Source: Serratia sp. H1w (GTDB lineage Bacteria > Pseudomonadota > Gammaproteobacteria > Enterobacterales > Enterobacteriaceae). From it: a DNA stretch of 64,000 bases. Where the stretch lies: assembly GCF_000633355.1 (NCBI RefSeq), contig NZ_AYMQ01000046.1, positions 1 through 64,000 of the forward strand, read 5' to 3'. The notes beneath the pieces are model-generated. The model ran no database searches. It saw nothing but the letters and a program-made list of their open reading frames with translations, and was not told the DNA's origin. Shown here piece by piece: positions 19,060 to 27,261 of the stretch. The translations under genes were made by a program, and so were the position numbers. How positions within the stretch are numbered: position 1 is the stretch's first letter; the number at the start of each line of letters is the position of its first letter.

Positions 19060-19092
19060 AAAGCCCCGTTGCTGCTCAACGGGGCTTTTTAT
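19060..19092 (+). terminator. Terminator of the L31B-L36B operon
   Basis: AAGCCCCGTTG / CAACGGGGCTT stem with a short loop followed by TTTTATT. Canonical rho-independent terminator. Confidence 0.85.
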
Positions 19093-19110
19093 TGTCCAGT
19101 GCCATCGTCA

Positions 19111-19139
19111 AGAGAAAGCCCCACCGCAGCCGATGGGGA
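19111..19139 (-). terminator. Terminator of the zinc transporter operon
   Basis: On the minus strand a CCCCA...TGGGG stem followed by CTTTCTCTT. It lies just past the stop of the substrate-binding protein gene. Confidence 0.6.
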
Positions 19140-19145
19140 TAAAAG

Positions 19146-20024
19146 CTACTTCATACTGCCGGCAATGGCCTCGACATTATGTTTGAACGCCTGAACATAG
19201 CTGGCCGCCGGGCCTTGCGGCTTGGATAGCGCTTCAGGATACAGTTCGCCACCCGCCTTGGCCCCCGTTGCCGCCGCGATTTGCTTCACCAGGCGCGGAT
19301 CCGTTTGGTTCTCAATAAAGTAAGCGTTGACCTTTTCCTGCCCGATCTGTTTGATCAGCCCAGCGACATCGCTGGCGCTGGCTTCAGCCTCGGTAGAAAA
19401 GCCGACCGGGGCAAGGAAGGTGACGCCGTACTCTTGCCCAAAATAACCGAAAGCATCATGGCTGGTCAGCACCTTGCGCTTTTGCTGTGGCACCGCCGCG
19501 AACTGGGCTTTGGCCCAACCATCGAGCTGCTGAAGCTGCTGAATATATGCGTCTCCACGTTGACGGAAATAGGCAGCGTCTTCAGGATCGGCGGCAATCA
19601 GCGCATTCATTACGTTGGACGCATACTGCGCTCCATTCTTCATGCTGTTCCAGGCGTGTGGATCGGTGACCTGCTTGCCCTCTTCTTGCATGCTGCGTGA
19701 CGCGATCCCTTTGGAGGCGGTGATCACCTCTCCCTGATAACCTGACGCCTTGACCAGCCGATCGATCCAGCCCTCAAGTCCCAACCCACTGACAAACACA
19801 ACGTCAGCCTGAGCCAGTTGCTTGCTGTCCTGCGGCGATGGCTCAAAACTATGGGGATCGCCATCTGGGCCAACCAGGGTGCTGACCTTCACATGTTCGC
19901 CGCCCACCTGTTTGACGATATCACCAAGAATAGAAAAGCTGGCTACGGCCTCAACGGTTTTTGCCTGCGCTAACGGGCTGGCAAGCAGAGCAGCTGCCAC
20001 CAGCGTAATGGGTAAAGATTTCAT
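19146..20024 (-). CDS. Zinc-type ABC transporter substrate-binding protein (cluster A-I)
   Basis: A 292-residue periplasmic metal-binding protein with a signal peptide ending near LAQA (21). Likely ligands are His58 (DPHSF), His123 (DPHAW) and His189 (TSHDAF), with Glu264 in LYPEAL where relatives usually have Asp. Three histidines favour zinc over manganese, which normally uses two His plus acids. No His-rich loop of the ZnuA kind is present, so it is not standard ZnuA; an AztC-like assignment is possible. I use the ATG at 20024, preceded by AAGGAG. Last gene of the Zur-box operon. Confidence 0.88.
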   Translation of the reverse strand: MKSLPITLVAAALLASPLAQAKTVEAVASFSILGDIVKQVGGEHVKVSTLVGPDGDPHSFEPSPQDSKQLAQADVVFVSGLGLEGWIDRLVKASGYQGEVITASKGIASRSMQEEGKQVTDPHAWNSMKNGAQYASNVMNALIAADPEDAAYFRQRGDAYIQQLQQLDGWAKAQFAAVPQQKRKVLTSHDAFGYFGQEYGVTFLAPVGFSTEAEASASDVAGLIKQIGQEKVNAYFIENQTDPRLVKQIAAATGAKAGGELYPEALSKPQGPAASYVQAFKHNVEAIAGSMK

Positions 20025-20049
20025 GATTTCTCCTTGCAGAACGCACTTC

Positions 20050-20907
20050 TCAATGACGCGCACGGCGCAACATCCCGCCACGCGTCCCAAACAAAATCGA
20101 CAGTAAAAACATCACGCTGGCACTGAGCACAATCGCCGGGCCTGCGGGTAGCGACGCATAGTAGGACCACTCCAGGCCAACCAGGCTGGCAAGCAACCCA
20201 ATCCCCATGGCCACGGCCAACGTCTGTGGCAGATCTCGTGCCCAAAAGCGGGCGCAGGTCGCCGGTAGCATCATCAGCCCTACCGACATCAAGGTGCCAA
20301 GGATTTGAAAACCGGCGACCAGGTTGATCACCACCAGCGCGAGAAAAAGTCCGTGGATCCACGCCAGCCAGCGTGGAGCACTGACGCGCAAAAAAGTGCT
20401 GTCAAAGGATTCGATCACCAGAGCGCGATACAGCACCGCCAACATCACCAGCGAAATACTGGCGATAATGCCGACCATCACTATTGCTTGTGCATCCACC
20501 GCCAGGATCGAGCCAAACAATACGTGCAGCAGATCGACGCTCGAACCACGTAAAGAGACCAGCGTGACCCCCAAAGCCAGCGAGCCCAGATAGAAACCCG
20601 CAAAGCTGGCGTCTTCTTTTAACGGGGTTTGGCGGCTCACCAGCCCGGATAGCATGGCGACCGCCAGTCCGGCAATAAATCCCCCGACGCCCATAGCCAC
20701 CAGTGACATACCCGAAATCAGATAGCCGATTGCCGCACCGGGCAATACCGCATGAGAAAGTGCATCGCCCACCAGGCTCATCCGACGCAGCAGTAAAAAG
20801 ACTCCTAGCGGTGCGGCACTCAGGGATATTGCCAGGCAGGCAACCAATGCCCGGCGCATAAAACCAAAGGAGACAAAGGGATCGACTAACAGATGGAGTA
20901 ACGTCAT
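20050..20907 (-). CDS. Zinc-type ABC transporter permease
   Basis: A 285-residue ABC-3 family permease with about eight membrane segments (for example the stretches starting ALVACLAISLSAAPLG and GVGGFIAGLAVAMLSG). The cytoplasmic coupling region reads MSLVGDALSHAVLPGAAIGY, as in ZnuB-type permeases. I choose the ATG at 20907, which overlaps the ATPase stop by one base (TAATG); this indicates translational coupling. Confidence 0.9.
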   Translation of the reverse strand: MTLLHLLVDPFVSFGFMRRALVACLAISLSAAPLGVFLLLRRMSLVGDALSHAVLPGAAIGYLISGMSLVAMGVGGFIAGLAVAMLSGLVSRQTPLKEDASFAGFYLGSLALGVTLVSLRGSSVDLLHVLFGSILAVDAQAIVMVGIIASISLVMLAVLYRALVIESFDSTFLRVSAPRWLAWIHGLFLALVVINLVAGFQILGTLMSVGLMMLPATCARFWARDLPQTLAVAMGIGLLASLVGLEWSYYASLPAGPAIVLSASVMFLLSILFGTRGGMLRRARH

Positions 20908-21599
20908 TACGCCGCTCCTTGCTGACGAGTCGCCGTCGAATAATGCGCTAACACCTGTTCGGCGTGATCCCAATGACAGCCTTCCGAGGTAAGCAACAGC
21001 GCTGCGGGGAAATGGTTGGCCACGGTAGACATATCGTGCAATACGGCAATCACCGTCCTTCTCTGCCGGTGCAACTGCGCAATCACCTGCAATAACAGCT
21101 GAGTGGTTGCCGCATCGATGCCAGTGAAGGGCTCATCCAGTAAAATCAACGGCGACTGTTGGACCAGTAAACGGGCAAATAACACGCGTTGCAGTTGCCC
21201 ACCGGATAACTCCCCCACCGCCTCACGGGCCAGCGAACTCATGCCCACGGTAGCTAACGCGCTGGCTATTTGCTGCATAGAACGCTTGTTCACGCCGCCA
21301 AACAGGCCGCTTTGTGGCCAGCAGCCCATGGCGACCAAATCCTGGACCAAAATAGGAAATTGGCGATCCAGCTCCGCCAGCTGTGGTAAGTAGGCCATTG
21401 CCGGAGCCTTGCCAGCGGAAAAACTCAGCCTGCCACCCAACAACGGATGCAACCCGGCCAACGACTTCAACAACGTAGATTTACCGGCACCGTTAACGCC
21501 GATCACCGCCGTTAATGAACCGGCAGCAAAACGACCACATAGCGGTGGAAACAAAGGGGTGCGGTCATAACCGAAAACGGCATTTTGCAGCGTTATCAT
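20907..21599 (-). CDS. Zinc-type ABC transporter ATP-binding protein
   Basis: A 230-residue ABC ATPase. Walker A is GVNGAGKST (about 32-40), the signature is LSGGQLQR and Walker B is LILLDEPFTG. The start MITLQNAVFGYD at 21599 gives the normal domain edge; an upstream start in the same frame would overlap a separate small ORF. Its ATG overlaps the TGA stop of the 39-codon ORF (ATGA), suggesting coupled translation. With the permease and binding protein it forms a complete importer. Confidence 0.92.
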   Translation of the reverse strand: MITLQNAVFGYDRTPLFPPLCGRFAAGSLTAVIGVNGAGKSTLLKSLAGLHPLLGGRLSFSAGKAPAMAYLPQLAELDRQFPILVQDLVAMGCWPQSGLFGGVNKRSMQQIASALATVGMSSLAREAVGELSGGQLQRVLFARLLVQQSPLILLDEPFTGIDAATTQLLLQVIAQLHRQRRTVIAVLHDMSTVANHFPAALLLTSEGCHWDHAEQVLAHYSTATRQQGAA

Positions 21600-21715
21600 G
21601 GCAGCGCAACCGCCCACGCAATAGCAGACCAAAGCACCACTAGCAGTACGACAACGGCAGCACAGCGCACAAGCGCGGCTGAGCTAAACAGAGTAACGGG
21701 AAGGTTAGGCAGCAT
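21596..21715 (-). CDS. Putative 39-residue membrane peptide heading the zinc ABC operon
   Basis: An ATG at 21715 opens a 39-codon frame ending in TGA at 21596-21598, which overlaps the ATPase start as ATGA. The peptide starts MLPNLPVTLFSSAALVRC and continues as one Val/Leu/Ala-rich hydrophobic stretch (about residues 12-37), so a single membrane helix is predicted. It is the first ORF after the Zur-box promoter, with a leader of about 25 nt. The ribosome site is weak (GGCGA). It could be a transporter accessory peptide, a leader peptide that couples translation, or a chance frame. The tight ATGA junction is the main argument for it. Confidence 0.45.
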   Translation of the reverse strand: MLPNLPVTLFSSAALVRCAAVVVLLVVLWSAIAWAVALP

Positions 21716-21743
21716 GGTTATCGCCGATAAGAACAGGGATTAT

Positions 21744-21758
21744 TGTAATAATATAACA
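21744..21758 (-). promoter_or_regulatory. Zur box upstream of the zinc ABC operon
   Basis: On the minus strand TGTTATA-T-TATTACA, one symmetry mismatch from the consensus palindrome and closely like the site at 18596-18612. TATTAT inside it could be the -10. This supports zinc as the transported metal. Confidence 0.78.
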
Positions 21759-21959
21759 TCACACAAACTAACAAACCTCAAGCCGCCTGAGGCGAATAAT
21801 GCAACAGAACGTAACATTTCCGGACCGTCGAACCGATAATAGCGGGCGATTGATAGAACGGCTGAAGGGTAAAAACTCTCAAAGGTGGCTAAAAAAGCGT
21901 TATTCCATGAAAAGTTTGCCCACCAAGGCTGGAAAAGGAGTAAGATAGCGGCATAGAAT

Positions 21960-22334
21960 GTGATACAACCAGATATCCAAATGCTAGTGACGCTAAGCCG
22001 TGGTTCCGAAGTAGGCACACTTTCTGTGAAACAATTAAGGAAAGTGATCGTTAATCAATTATCTGATTTGGTTTCGGTGCTCACCAGTGGGCTAAGATTT
22101 TACTCCGAAAATGCACGCTATACGGAAGGCTCATTAGAAATTGTTGAGATTAACTGCATCAGTAGTAACCAGTATTCAATGAGTTATCGCTATCAGTGGT
22201 CAACTTTTAACGCATGTCTGGATATCAGTAGTGACGAATACATAAATGATTCTGTCACATTTTCCGTTACTGAAAAGGGTTTGCTGTTTGAGGTTATCGA
22301 CAACTCGCGTCCGTCAACCGCTGACGAATTGTAA
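21960..22334 (+). CDS. Hypothetical protein
   Basis: A 124-residue frame starting at GTG 21960, or 117 residues from the ATG at 21981. The composition is mixed alpha/beta with no signal peptide, membrane segment or recognised motif. A Ser/Tyr/Asn-rich stretch (SSNQYSMSYRYQ) occupies the middle. Local DNA is AT richer than the flanks, like the adjacent tomB-hha region. Neither start has a convincing ribosome site: the only AGGAG-like motif is about 20 bases upstream of the GTG. It could be a small accessory gene or a non-coding frame. Confidence 0.45.
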   Translation: MIQPDIQMLVTLSRGSEVGTLSVKQLRKVIVNQLSDLVSVLTSGLRFYSENARYTEGSLEIVEINCISSNQYSMSYRYQWSTFNACLDISSDEYINDSVTFSVTEKGLLFEVIDNSRPSTADEL

Positions 22335-22491
22335 GTTTCGGTAATAGTAATCAGCTAGATGGCAAAAAATGATTTATATTAATTATGCAGAAAGTTTATT
22401 AAGCCTGAGCTAAGCTTGACTGCATACGATGTTAAATCAGTGTACTCACAGAGTGTTATCAACACCGAAATTAAGACTGACGGGGGATGAT

Positions 22492-22860
22492 ATGGATGAG
22501 TATTCGCCTAAAAGGCACGATATTGCTCAACTCAAATTCTTGTGTGAAAATCTGTATGACGAAGGCATAGCCACCTTGGGTGACAGCCACCACGGCTGGG
22601 TGAACGATCCAACGTCCGCCGTCAATCTTCAGCTTAATGAGCTGATCGAACATATTGCTTCGTTTGTAATGAGTTTTAAAATTAAATACATGGACGAAAG
22701 TGATTTATCGGAACTGGTCGAAGAATACCTCGACGATACCTACACGCTGTTTAGCAGCTACGGTATTAATGACTCCGATCTGCGTCGCTGGCAAAAAACC
22801 AAGGCACGCACATTCAGATTGTTCTCAGGAGAGGGCGTCTGTACCACGATGAAAACTTAG
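22492..22860 (+). CDS. tomB: Hha toxicity modulator TomB
   Basis: A 122-residue acidic protein starting [24 protein letters not shown], as in E. coli TomB (YbaJ). It is the antitoxin-like partner of Hha and is linked to reduced conjugation and biofilm control. I use the ATG at 22492, with GGGGGA eight bases upstream; an in-frame ATG at 22429 would add 21 unrelated residues. hha follows after 50 bp. Conserved order tomB-hha. Confidence 0.94.
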   Translation: MDEYSPKRHDIAQLKFLCENLYDEGIATLGDSHHGWVNDPTSAVNLQLNELIEHIASFVMSFKIKYMDESDLSELVEEYLDDTYTLFSSYGINDSDLRRWQKTKARTFRLFSGEGVCTTMKT

Positions 22861-22910
22861 GGGATAATTATCCTCACATAATTTTATGGCTAATAAGACT
22901 AAAGGTTATC

Positions 22911-23114
22911 ATGACAAAAATTGACTATCTGATGCGTTTGCGTAAATGCACCACGATTGAAACCCTTGAGCGCGTGATCGAGAAAAATAAGTACGAACTT
23001 TCTGACGACGAGCTGGAACTGTTCTACTCTGCCGCCGATCATCGCCTGGCCGAACTGACTATGAACAAGCTGTACGATAAAATCCCGGTCGCCGTTTGGA
23101 AATTTGTAAGATAA
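22911..23114 (+). CDS. hha: Hha family haemolysin expression-modulating protein
   Basis: A 67-residue nucleoid-associated co-regulator that pairs with H-NS to silence AT-rich and horizontally acquired genes. The signature [26 protein letters not shown] and the C-terminal [11 protein letters not shown] are intact. It forms a toxin-antitoxin-like pair with tomB directly upstream. Confidence 0.96.
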   Translation: MTKIDYLMRLRKCTTIETLERVIEKNKYELSDDELELFYSAADHRLAELTMNKLYDKIPVAVWKFVR

Positions 23115-23133
23115 TCAAAGTAGCCTTGCGTTG

Positions 23134-23153
23134 AGCCGATAATATTATCGGCT
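23134..23153 (+). terminator. Perfect palindrome after hha
   Basis: AGCCGATAAT / ATTATCGGCT is a perfect 20-bp palindrome located 20 bp after the hha stop and before the convergent LysR gene. It could terminate hha, but the T tract is weak. Confidence 0.45.
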
Positions 23154-23189
23154 TCAATGGCCACTCAAATTCAGCATTATCTTAAAAAT

Positions 23190-24122
23190 TCAACTTAGCT
23201 TGCTTCTGAGCTGGAAATCGTGCAGTAGTAATTGGAAACAATTTTCAATTAACGGTGAGTGATTTTGTTTTGCACTGCGCATAAGCGCCACAGTGCGGCT
23301 AAGCAGTGGCTGTTGTAATTGAATAACGGTTAATTCTTCATCGTTTAAATGCGTGGTATAAAGCTGCGGTAAAATAGCCACCGCTAATTGTGACCGCACC
23401 AAACCATACAGCGTTTCCAAAAAATCGACCTGGTAACGGGCCGCCAAGTTCAGCCGATGGCTTTCCGCCAATGCCGACACCAATCGACTGCTATTCCCTT
23501 TCGAAAATACCGCAATATCCCGGTTAGCCAATTGCCGCCAAGGCAGATGATGGGGATCCGCCAAGGGATCGTCACGGCGCATCACCGCCACAAACGGATC
23601 TTCCTGCAATGGATAGATCTCCACGGTCTCTGGTACCGAACTGTCCAGCGCCCCAATGCCAAAGTCTATCTGACCATTTTCCAACTGCCGCAGCAGGGAA
23701 TCATTGGTTTGATCGTGGAACTCGATGCGTAAACGTGGGAAATGCTGCGCCAGCAACTGTGGTACCGCAGGAAACAGCAGGCTGCTCACCGAAGGGACCA
23801 GGCCGATGCGTAACGTGCCATCTCCTCCAGCCAACACGACGCGCTGCATATCATCAAAGCTAGCGTGAGCCACATTCAGCAGCCGTTGCGCATGTGGCAG
23901 GATTGCCGCGCCCAGATCCGTCAGAGTGACCGCAGAGGCCGTTCGATTGACTAATTTCCCACCAAGCACCGCCTCGGTTTGCCGCAGCGCACTGCTTAAC
24001 GCGGGCTGACTGATCGCCAGACGGCTGGCGGTATCGGTAAAATGCCGTAGCTGCGCCAGAGTGACAAAATACTGAATCTGCTTGAGGGAAAGCGCGGGGA
24101 GCCGCCGCCATGGCTCGGACAT
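23190..24122 (-). CDS. LysR-family regulator, probable regulator of ade
   Basis: A 310-residue LysR regulator: the N-terminal winged HTH (about 12-70, LSLKQIQYFVTLAQLRHFTDTA then AISQPALSSALRQTE) is followed by a periplasmic-binding-protein-like effector domain. It is divergent from adenine deaminase over 136 bp, the classic LysR arrangement, so control of ade is likely. The effector is unknown and might be adenine or another purine. The target family within LysR cannot be named from sequence alone. Confidence 0.88.
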   Translation of the reverse strand: MSEPWRRLPALSLKQIQYFVTLAQLRHFTDTASRLAISQPALSSALRQTEAVLGGKLVNRTASAVTLTDLGAAILPHAQRLLNVAHASFDDMQRVVLAGGDGTLRIGLVPSVSSLLFPAVPQLLAQHFPRLRIEFHDQTNDSLLRQLENGQIDFGIGALDSSVPETVEIYPLQEDPFVAVMRRDDPLADPHHLPWRQLANRDIAVFSKGNSSRLVSALAESHRLNLAARYQVDFLETLYGLVRSQLAVAILPQLYTTHLNDEELTVIQLQQPLLSRTVALMRSAKQNHSPLIENCFQLLLHDFQLRSKLS

Positions 24123-24174
24123 AGCTTAACCTGCCGGGAAAAGAGGTAAACGTTTGCCCTAGCATAACTGTTTC

Positions 24175-24188
24175 TTATCGCACAATAA
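24175..24188. promoter_or_regulatory. Candidate LysR box between lysR and ade
   Basis: TTAT-N6-ATAA, a small inverted repeat of T-N11-A type in the divergent intergenic region. Such short motifs are common, so this is tentative. Confidence 0.3.
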
Positions 24189-24258
24189 ATTAAATCATCT
24201 GTGCAAAGCTTGCGCCCCCGCCTACAGTAACTTCCTTACTCTTGTTCCGGGAATTATC

Positions 24259-26046
24259 ATGGCTACCTTTTCTGTCAGAAACGACGAACGTCAACGTGCC
24301 GTACAGGCCGCGTTAGGCCATACGCCATTTGATCTCTTGCTGACCCATGCCAACCTGATCGACATGGTCACCGGGGAAATCCGCCTGGTTGATATTGGCA
24401 TTGTCGGCCCGCTGATCGCCAGCGTTCACCCTTGCGGCACGTTGCCAACGGCTCATCAAACGCAAGACCTGGCTGGAGCCTATCTGAGTCCGGGCCTGAT
24501 CGATACTCACGTGCACGTCGAGAGTTCCCACCTGCTGCCAGAACGCTACGCCGAGATCGTTGTCGCACAGGGCACCACCACCATCTTCTGGGATCCGCAT
24601 GAATTGGCGAACGTGCTTGGCGTTGCAGGAGTGCGCTACGCGGTAGATGCCAGCCGAAACCTGCCTCTACGGGTGATCTGCGCGGCCCCCTCCAGCGTAC
24701 CTTCGACACCAGGGCTGGAAATGTCAGGTGCCGAATTTGGCGGCAGCGAGATGGACACCATGTTAGCTTGGCCAGAAGTAGGCGGCGTGGCGGAAGTGAT
24801 GGATATGCACGGTGTGCTGCACGGCAGTGAGCGAATGCAGGAAATCCTCAACGCTGGGCTGAACAGCGGCAAATTGATTGAAGGCCATGCGCGTGGTTTG
24901 AGCGGCCCACAACTGCAAGCCTATCTGACCGCTGGCGTAACCTCCGATCATGAACTGACCTCTGCCGCTGATGCCCTGGAGAAATTACGCTCCGGGCTGA
25001 CGCTGGAGATCCGTGGCTCCCATCCTTACCTGCTACCGGAAATCGTTGCGGCCTTAAAATCGCTGCCGCACTTCTCCTCCCAGATCACCATCTGCACCGA
25101 TGACGTCCCGCCCGATATGCTGCTGGAGAAAGGCGGCATTATCGCCCTGCTCAATCTGTTGATCGAACACGGATTACCGGCCACCGATGCGCTGCGCATG
25201 GCTACGCTCAATGCCGCCATTCGCTTGCAACGTAACGATCTGGGCCTGATTGCCGCAGGGCGGATCGCCGATCTGGTGGTCTTTGACTCCCTGGAACACC
25301 TCCAGGCCCGGCGGGTTTACGTTGCTGGCCAGTGCCTGGCAGAACAGGGAAAAATGCTGGCTCCGGTGCAAGCTACGCCAGGCGTCTGCGCACCGCGCGA
25401 CACGCTACGCCTGCCACCATTGGCCGCCGATGATTTCATTATGCGCGTGTCTGCCATTCGTCACGGCCAGGCCACATTGCGCCATATCAAAGGTGCACGC
25501 TTCACTCAATGGAATGAAACCACGGTGGAAGTGCGCGACGGCAAGGTACAGCTGCCACCGGGTTTCAGCCTGATCTGGGTACAGCATCGCCACGCCCGCC
25601 ATCCGGCCAAGCCACAGTTGGCATTGCTGGAAGGTTGGGGGGAATTACGCGGGGCGATCGCCACCAGCTACTCTCATGATTCACATAACCTGGTGGTGCT
25701 GGGTCGCGATCCTCATGACATGGCGCTGGCCGCCAACGCGCTGATCGCCACCGGTGGCGGCATGGCCCTCAGCCAGAACGGTGAAATATTGGCGCAGGTG
25801 GCTATGCCGATCGCCGGTATGCTTTCCGACCTCCCCGCCGATCAGTTGGCACAGCAGTTTAAAAACCTGCGCGATCTGAGTGCTAAAGTTGCAGATTGGG
25901 AACCGCCCTACCGTGTGTTCAAGGCGATTGAAGGCACCTGCCTGGCATGTAATGCCGGACCGCATTTGACCGACCTTGGCCTGACCGATGGCACAACGCG
26001 CCAGATCGTCGATCCGCTGGTTGCCTGCTGGGAAACCCCGGCATAA
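24259..26046 (+). CDS. ade: Adenine deaminase
   Basis: A 595-residue amidohydrolase that converts adenine to hypoxanthine and ammonia. The metal-binding motif DTHVHVESSHLLPERYAE lies near residues 92-109 and further conserved segments are FWDPHELANVLG, EGHARGL and VTSDHE. Length agrees with E. coli Ade (588). In E. coli the gene is cryptic (H-NS silenced) and located elsewhere; here it sits beside a divergent LysR gene, suggesting inducible use of adenine. A strong terminator follows. Confidence 0.96.
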   Translation: MATFSVRNDERQRAVQAALGHTPFDLLLTHANLIDMVTGEIRLVDIGIVGPLIASVHPCGTLPTAHQTQDLAGAYLSPGLIDTHVHVESSHLLPERYAEIVVAQGTTTIFWDPHELANVLGVAGVRYAVDASRNLPLRVICAAPSSVPSTPGLEMSGAEFGGSEMDTMLAWPEVGGVAEVMDMHGVLHGSERMQEILNAGLNSGKLIEGHARGLSGPQLQAYLTAGVTSDHELTSAADALEKLRSGLTLEIRGSHPYLLPEIVAALKSLPHFSSQITICTDDVPPDMLLEKGGIIALLNLLIEHGLPATDALRMATLNAAIRLQRNDLGLIAAGRIADLVVFDSLEHLQARRVYVAGQCLAEQGKMLAPVQATPGVCAPRDTLRLPPLAADDFIMRVSAIRHGQATLRHIKGARFTQWNETTVEVRDGKVQLPPGFSLIWVQHRHARHPAKPQLALLEGWGELRGAIATSYSHDSHNLVVLGRDPHDMALAANALIATGGGMALSQNGEILAQVAMPIAGMLSDLPADQLAQQFKNLRDLSAKVADWEPPYRVFKAIEGTCLACNAGPHLTDLGLTDGTTRQIVDPLVACWETPA

Positions 26047-26065
26047 GCATCATCAATAGCAGAAG

Positions 26066-26095
26066 GCATCGGCAAATTGTCGGTGCTTTTTTTTT
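26066..26095 (+). terminator. Rho-independent terminator of ade
   Basis: A ten-pair stem GCATCGGCAA / TTGTCGGTGC (with G-U pairs and almost no loop) followed by nine T residues. The T run is followed directly by nine G residues (26096-26104). Confidence 0.8.
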
Positions 26096-26116
26096 GGGGG
26101 GGGGAAGCTAGAAATT

Positions 26117-26229
26117 GGTGGGGACCCTGCCAGCTACATCCCGGCACACACGTCACTCGCTACGGCTGCTTCCTTCCGGATCTGACCGAGTTCACAAGTT
26201 AGTGTTGCGGGAGAACCAACAGGGCCCCC
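26117..26229 (-). ncRNA. ffs: 4.5S RNA of the signal recognition particle
   Basis: On the minus strand the RNA begins GGGGGCCCTGTTGGTTCTCC and contains the invariant Ffh-binding apical segment GGTCAGATCCGGAAGGAAGC, then GTGTGCCGGGATGTAGCTGG and the closing strand GCAGGGTCCCC. The two ends pair into the long SRP hairpin. About 113 nt, like E. coli (114). It targets ribosomes making membrane proteins together with Ffh. Position near atl (ybaZ) is conserved. Exact ends are approximate. Confidence 0.95.
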
Positions 26230-26353
26230 ATTGACGGCTTCTTAAATTGCGAAGCGGTGGGCATTATCGGTGATGGCCAACCAAATAGCAAGCCAGCCGG
26301 GCTCAACCGCTGTTTTCTTACCCATCTCGCCTGTGGCACACTAATGGCTAAAC

Positions 26354-26377
26354 GGGCGCAGCGTGCGGCGCCCCTAC
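26354..26377. repeat. GC-rich palindromic repeat, copy 2
   Basis: GGGCGCAGCGTGCGGCGCCCC followed by TAC; its reverse complement begins GTAGGGGCGCCGCA and aligns with copy 3 at 41871-41894 with two differences. Located just upstream of atl. Confidence 0.6.
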
Positions 26378-26398
26378 CAATAACTCAGGAAGACAGTC

Positions 26399-26713
26399 AT
26401 GCAACCCGAAGATGCGACCTTTAGCCAACGTGTGTTCCATATCGTGGCCGCTATTCCTGCTGGCAAGGTCACCACCTACGGAGAAGTGGCACGGCTGGCT
26501 GGCTCACCGCGTGCGGCACGTCAGGTAGGTGGCGTATTACGGCGTTTGCCGGAGGGCAGCACCCTGCCCTGGCACCGGGTTATCAACCGCCACGGGCAGA
26601 TATCACAGCAGGGTGAAGATTTTCAGCGCCAACGGCAGGCGCTACTGGCTGAGGGGATTGTTTTCGGCCCGCAAAGCACGGTTGATTTTGAGCTTTATGG
26701 CTGGCGTTGGTAA
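26399..26713 (+). CDS. atl: Alkyltransferase-like protein Atl (YbaZ)
   Basis: A 104-residue MGMT-related protein. The active-site motif is PWHR at residues 57-60, with Trp58 replacing the acceptor cysteine, which defines the ATL group. It binds O6-alkylguanine without repairing it and flags the lesion for nucleotide excision repair. The DNA-binding winged helix region GSPRAARQVGGVLRRLP is intact. Confidence 0.95.
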   Translation: MQPEDATFSQRVFHIVAAIPAGKVTTYGEVARLAGSPRAARQVGGVLRRLPEGSTLPWHRVINRHGQISQQGEDFQRQRQALLAEGIVFGPQSTVDFELYGWRW

Positions 26714-26748
26714 AAAAACAGCCTTTGGCCAAAGGCGCAAAGGCTGTT
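26711..26748 (-). terminator. Terminator of ybaY
   Basis: An 11-bp stem AACAGCCTTTG / CAAAGGCTGTT with a ten-base loop. On the minus strand it ends in a run of seven T residues. It lies just past the atl stop and may serve both convergent genes. Confidence 0.8.
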
Positions 26749-26766
26749 AGATGCTGGCCCCCTTAT

Positions 26767-27261
26767 TTAGAGAGCGGGTGCAGATGTATCCTGAACCGGA
26801 ACCGGTATGTTTTGTACCGGCACCAGCAGCAGATCGGCCTGGGTCCCGTTGCGGTTGATCACTTCCTGAATGGTGTCGGTGATAAACATCAACTGACCAT
26901 TAACCGTGATCGCAGCGCTCAGGATGATGCGCGCATTAGGCTGAATTTCCGCTGGGTTATAAGGCAGCACAAACTGGAAAGGAGCCTGCTGGCCTTCGGT
27001 GCGGATCGCACGCTGCGAGATCACTCGCGAAGGAGCATCGGCCAGCGAAGCATCAGACAGGGTGACGGTCAGTACGGCATCCGGCGGCAGCGCAATGCGC
27101 TGGCGAATATTGACTGAACCTTTGACCACCGGGCCCTGGATTTGCGTTTGTGAAGCCGCAGCGTTAGCCGTCTGCGTTGGCACATCAGCGTTCTTGTGGG
27201 CACAACCTGCCAGAGTGATCGTCAATGCGGCTGCTCCCCCTACCATTTGCCAGAGTTTCAT
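26767..27261 (-). CDS. ybaY: YbaY family lipoprotein
   Basis: A 164-residue lipoprotein: signal MKLWQMVGGAAALTITLAGC with the lipidated cysteine at residue 20. The rest forms the YscW/YbaY-type beta domain (GSVNIRQRIALPPDAVLTV and QQAPFQFVLPY). I use the ATG at 27261, which gives a normal lipoprotein signal; an upstream in-frame start adds a non-signal leader. Function uncertain; relatives assist outer-membrane complex assembly. Confidence 0.9.
   Translation of the reverse strand: MKLWQMVGGAAALTITLAGCAHKNADVPTQTANAAASQTQIQGPVVKGSVNIRQRIALPPDAVLTVTLSDASLADAPSRVISQRAIRTEGQQAPFQFVLPYNPAEIQPNARIILSAAITVNGQLMFITDTIQEVINRNGTQADLLLVPVQNIPVPVQDTSAPAL

Noticed and set aside
21740..22018. A 92-codon minus-strand frame with a hydrophobic N-terminal half
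   Set aside because: It covers the Zur box and promoter region of the zinc operon, overlaps the plus-strand hypothetical gene, and has no family features or ribosome site.
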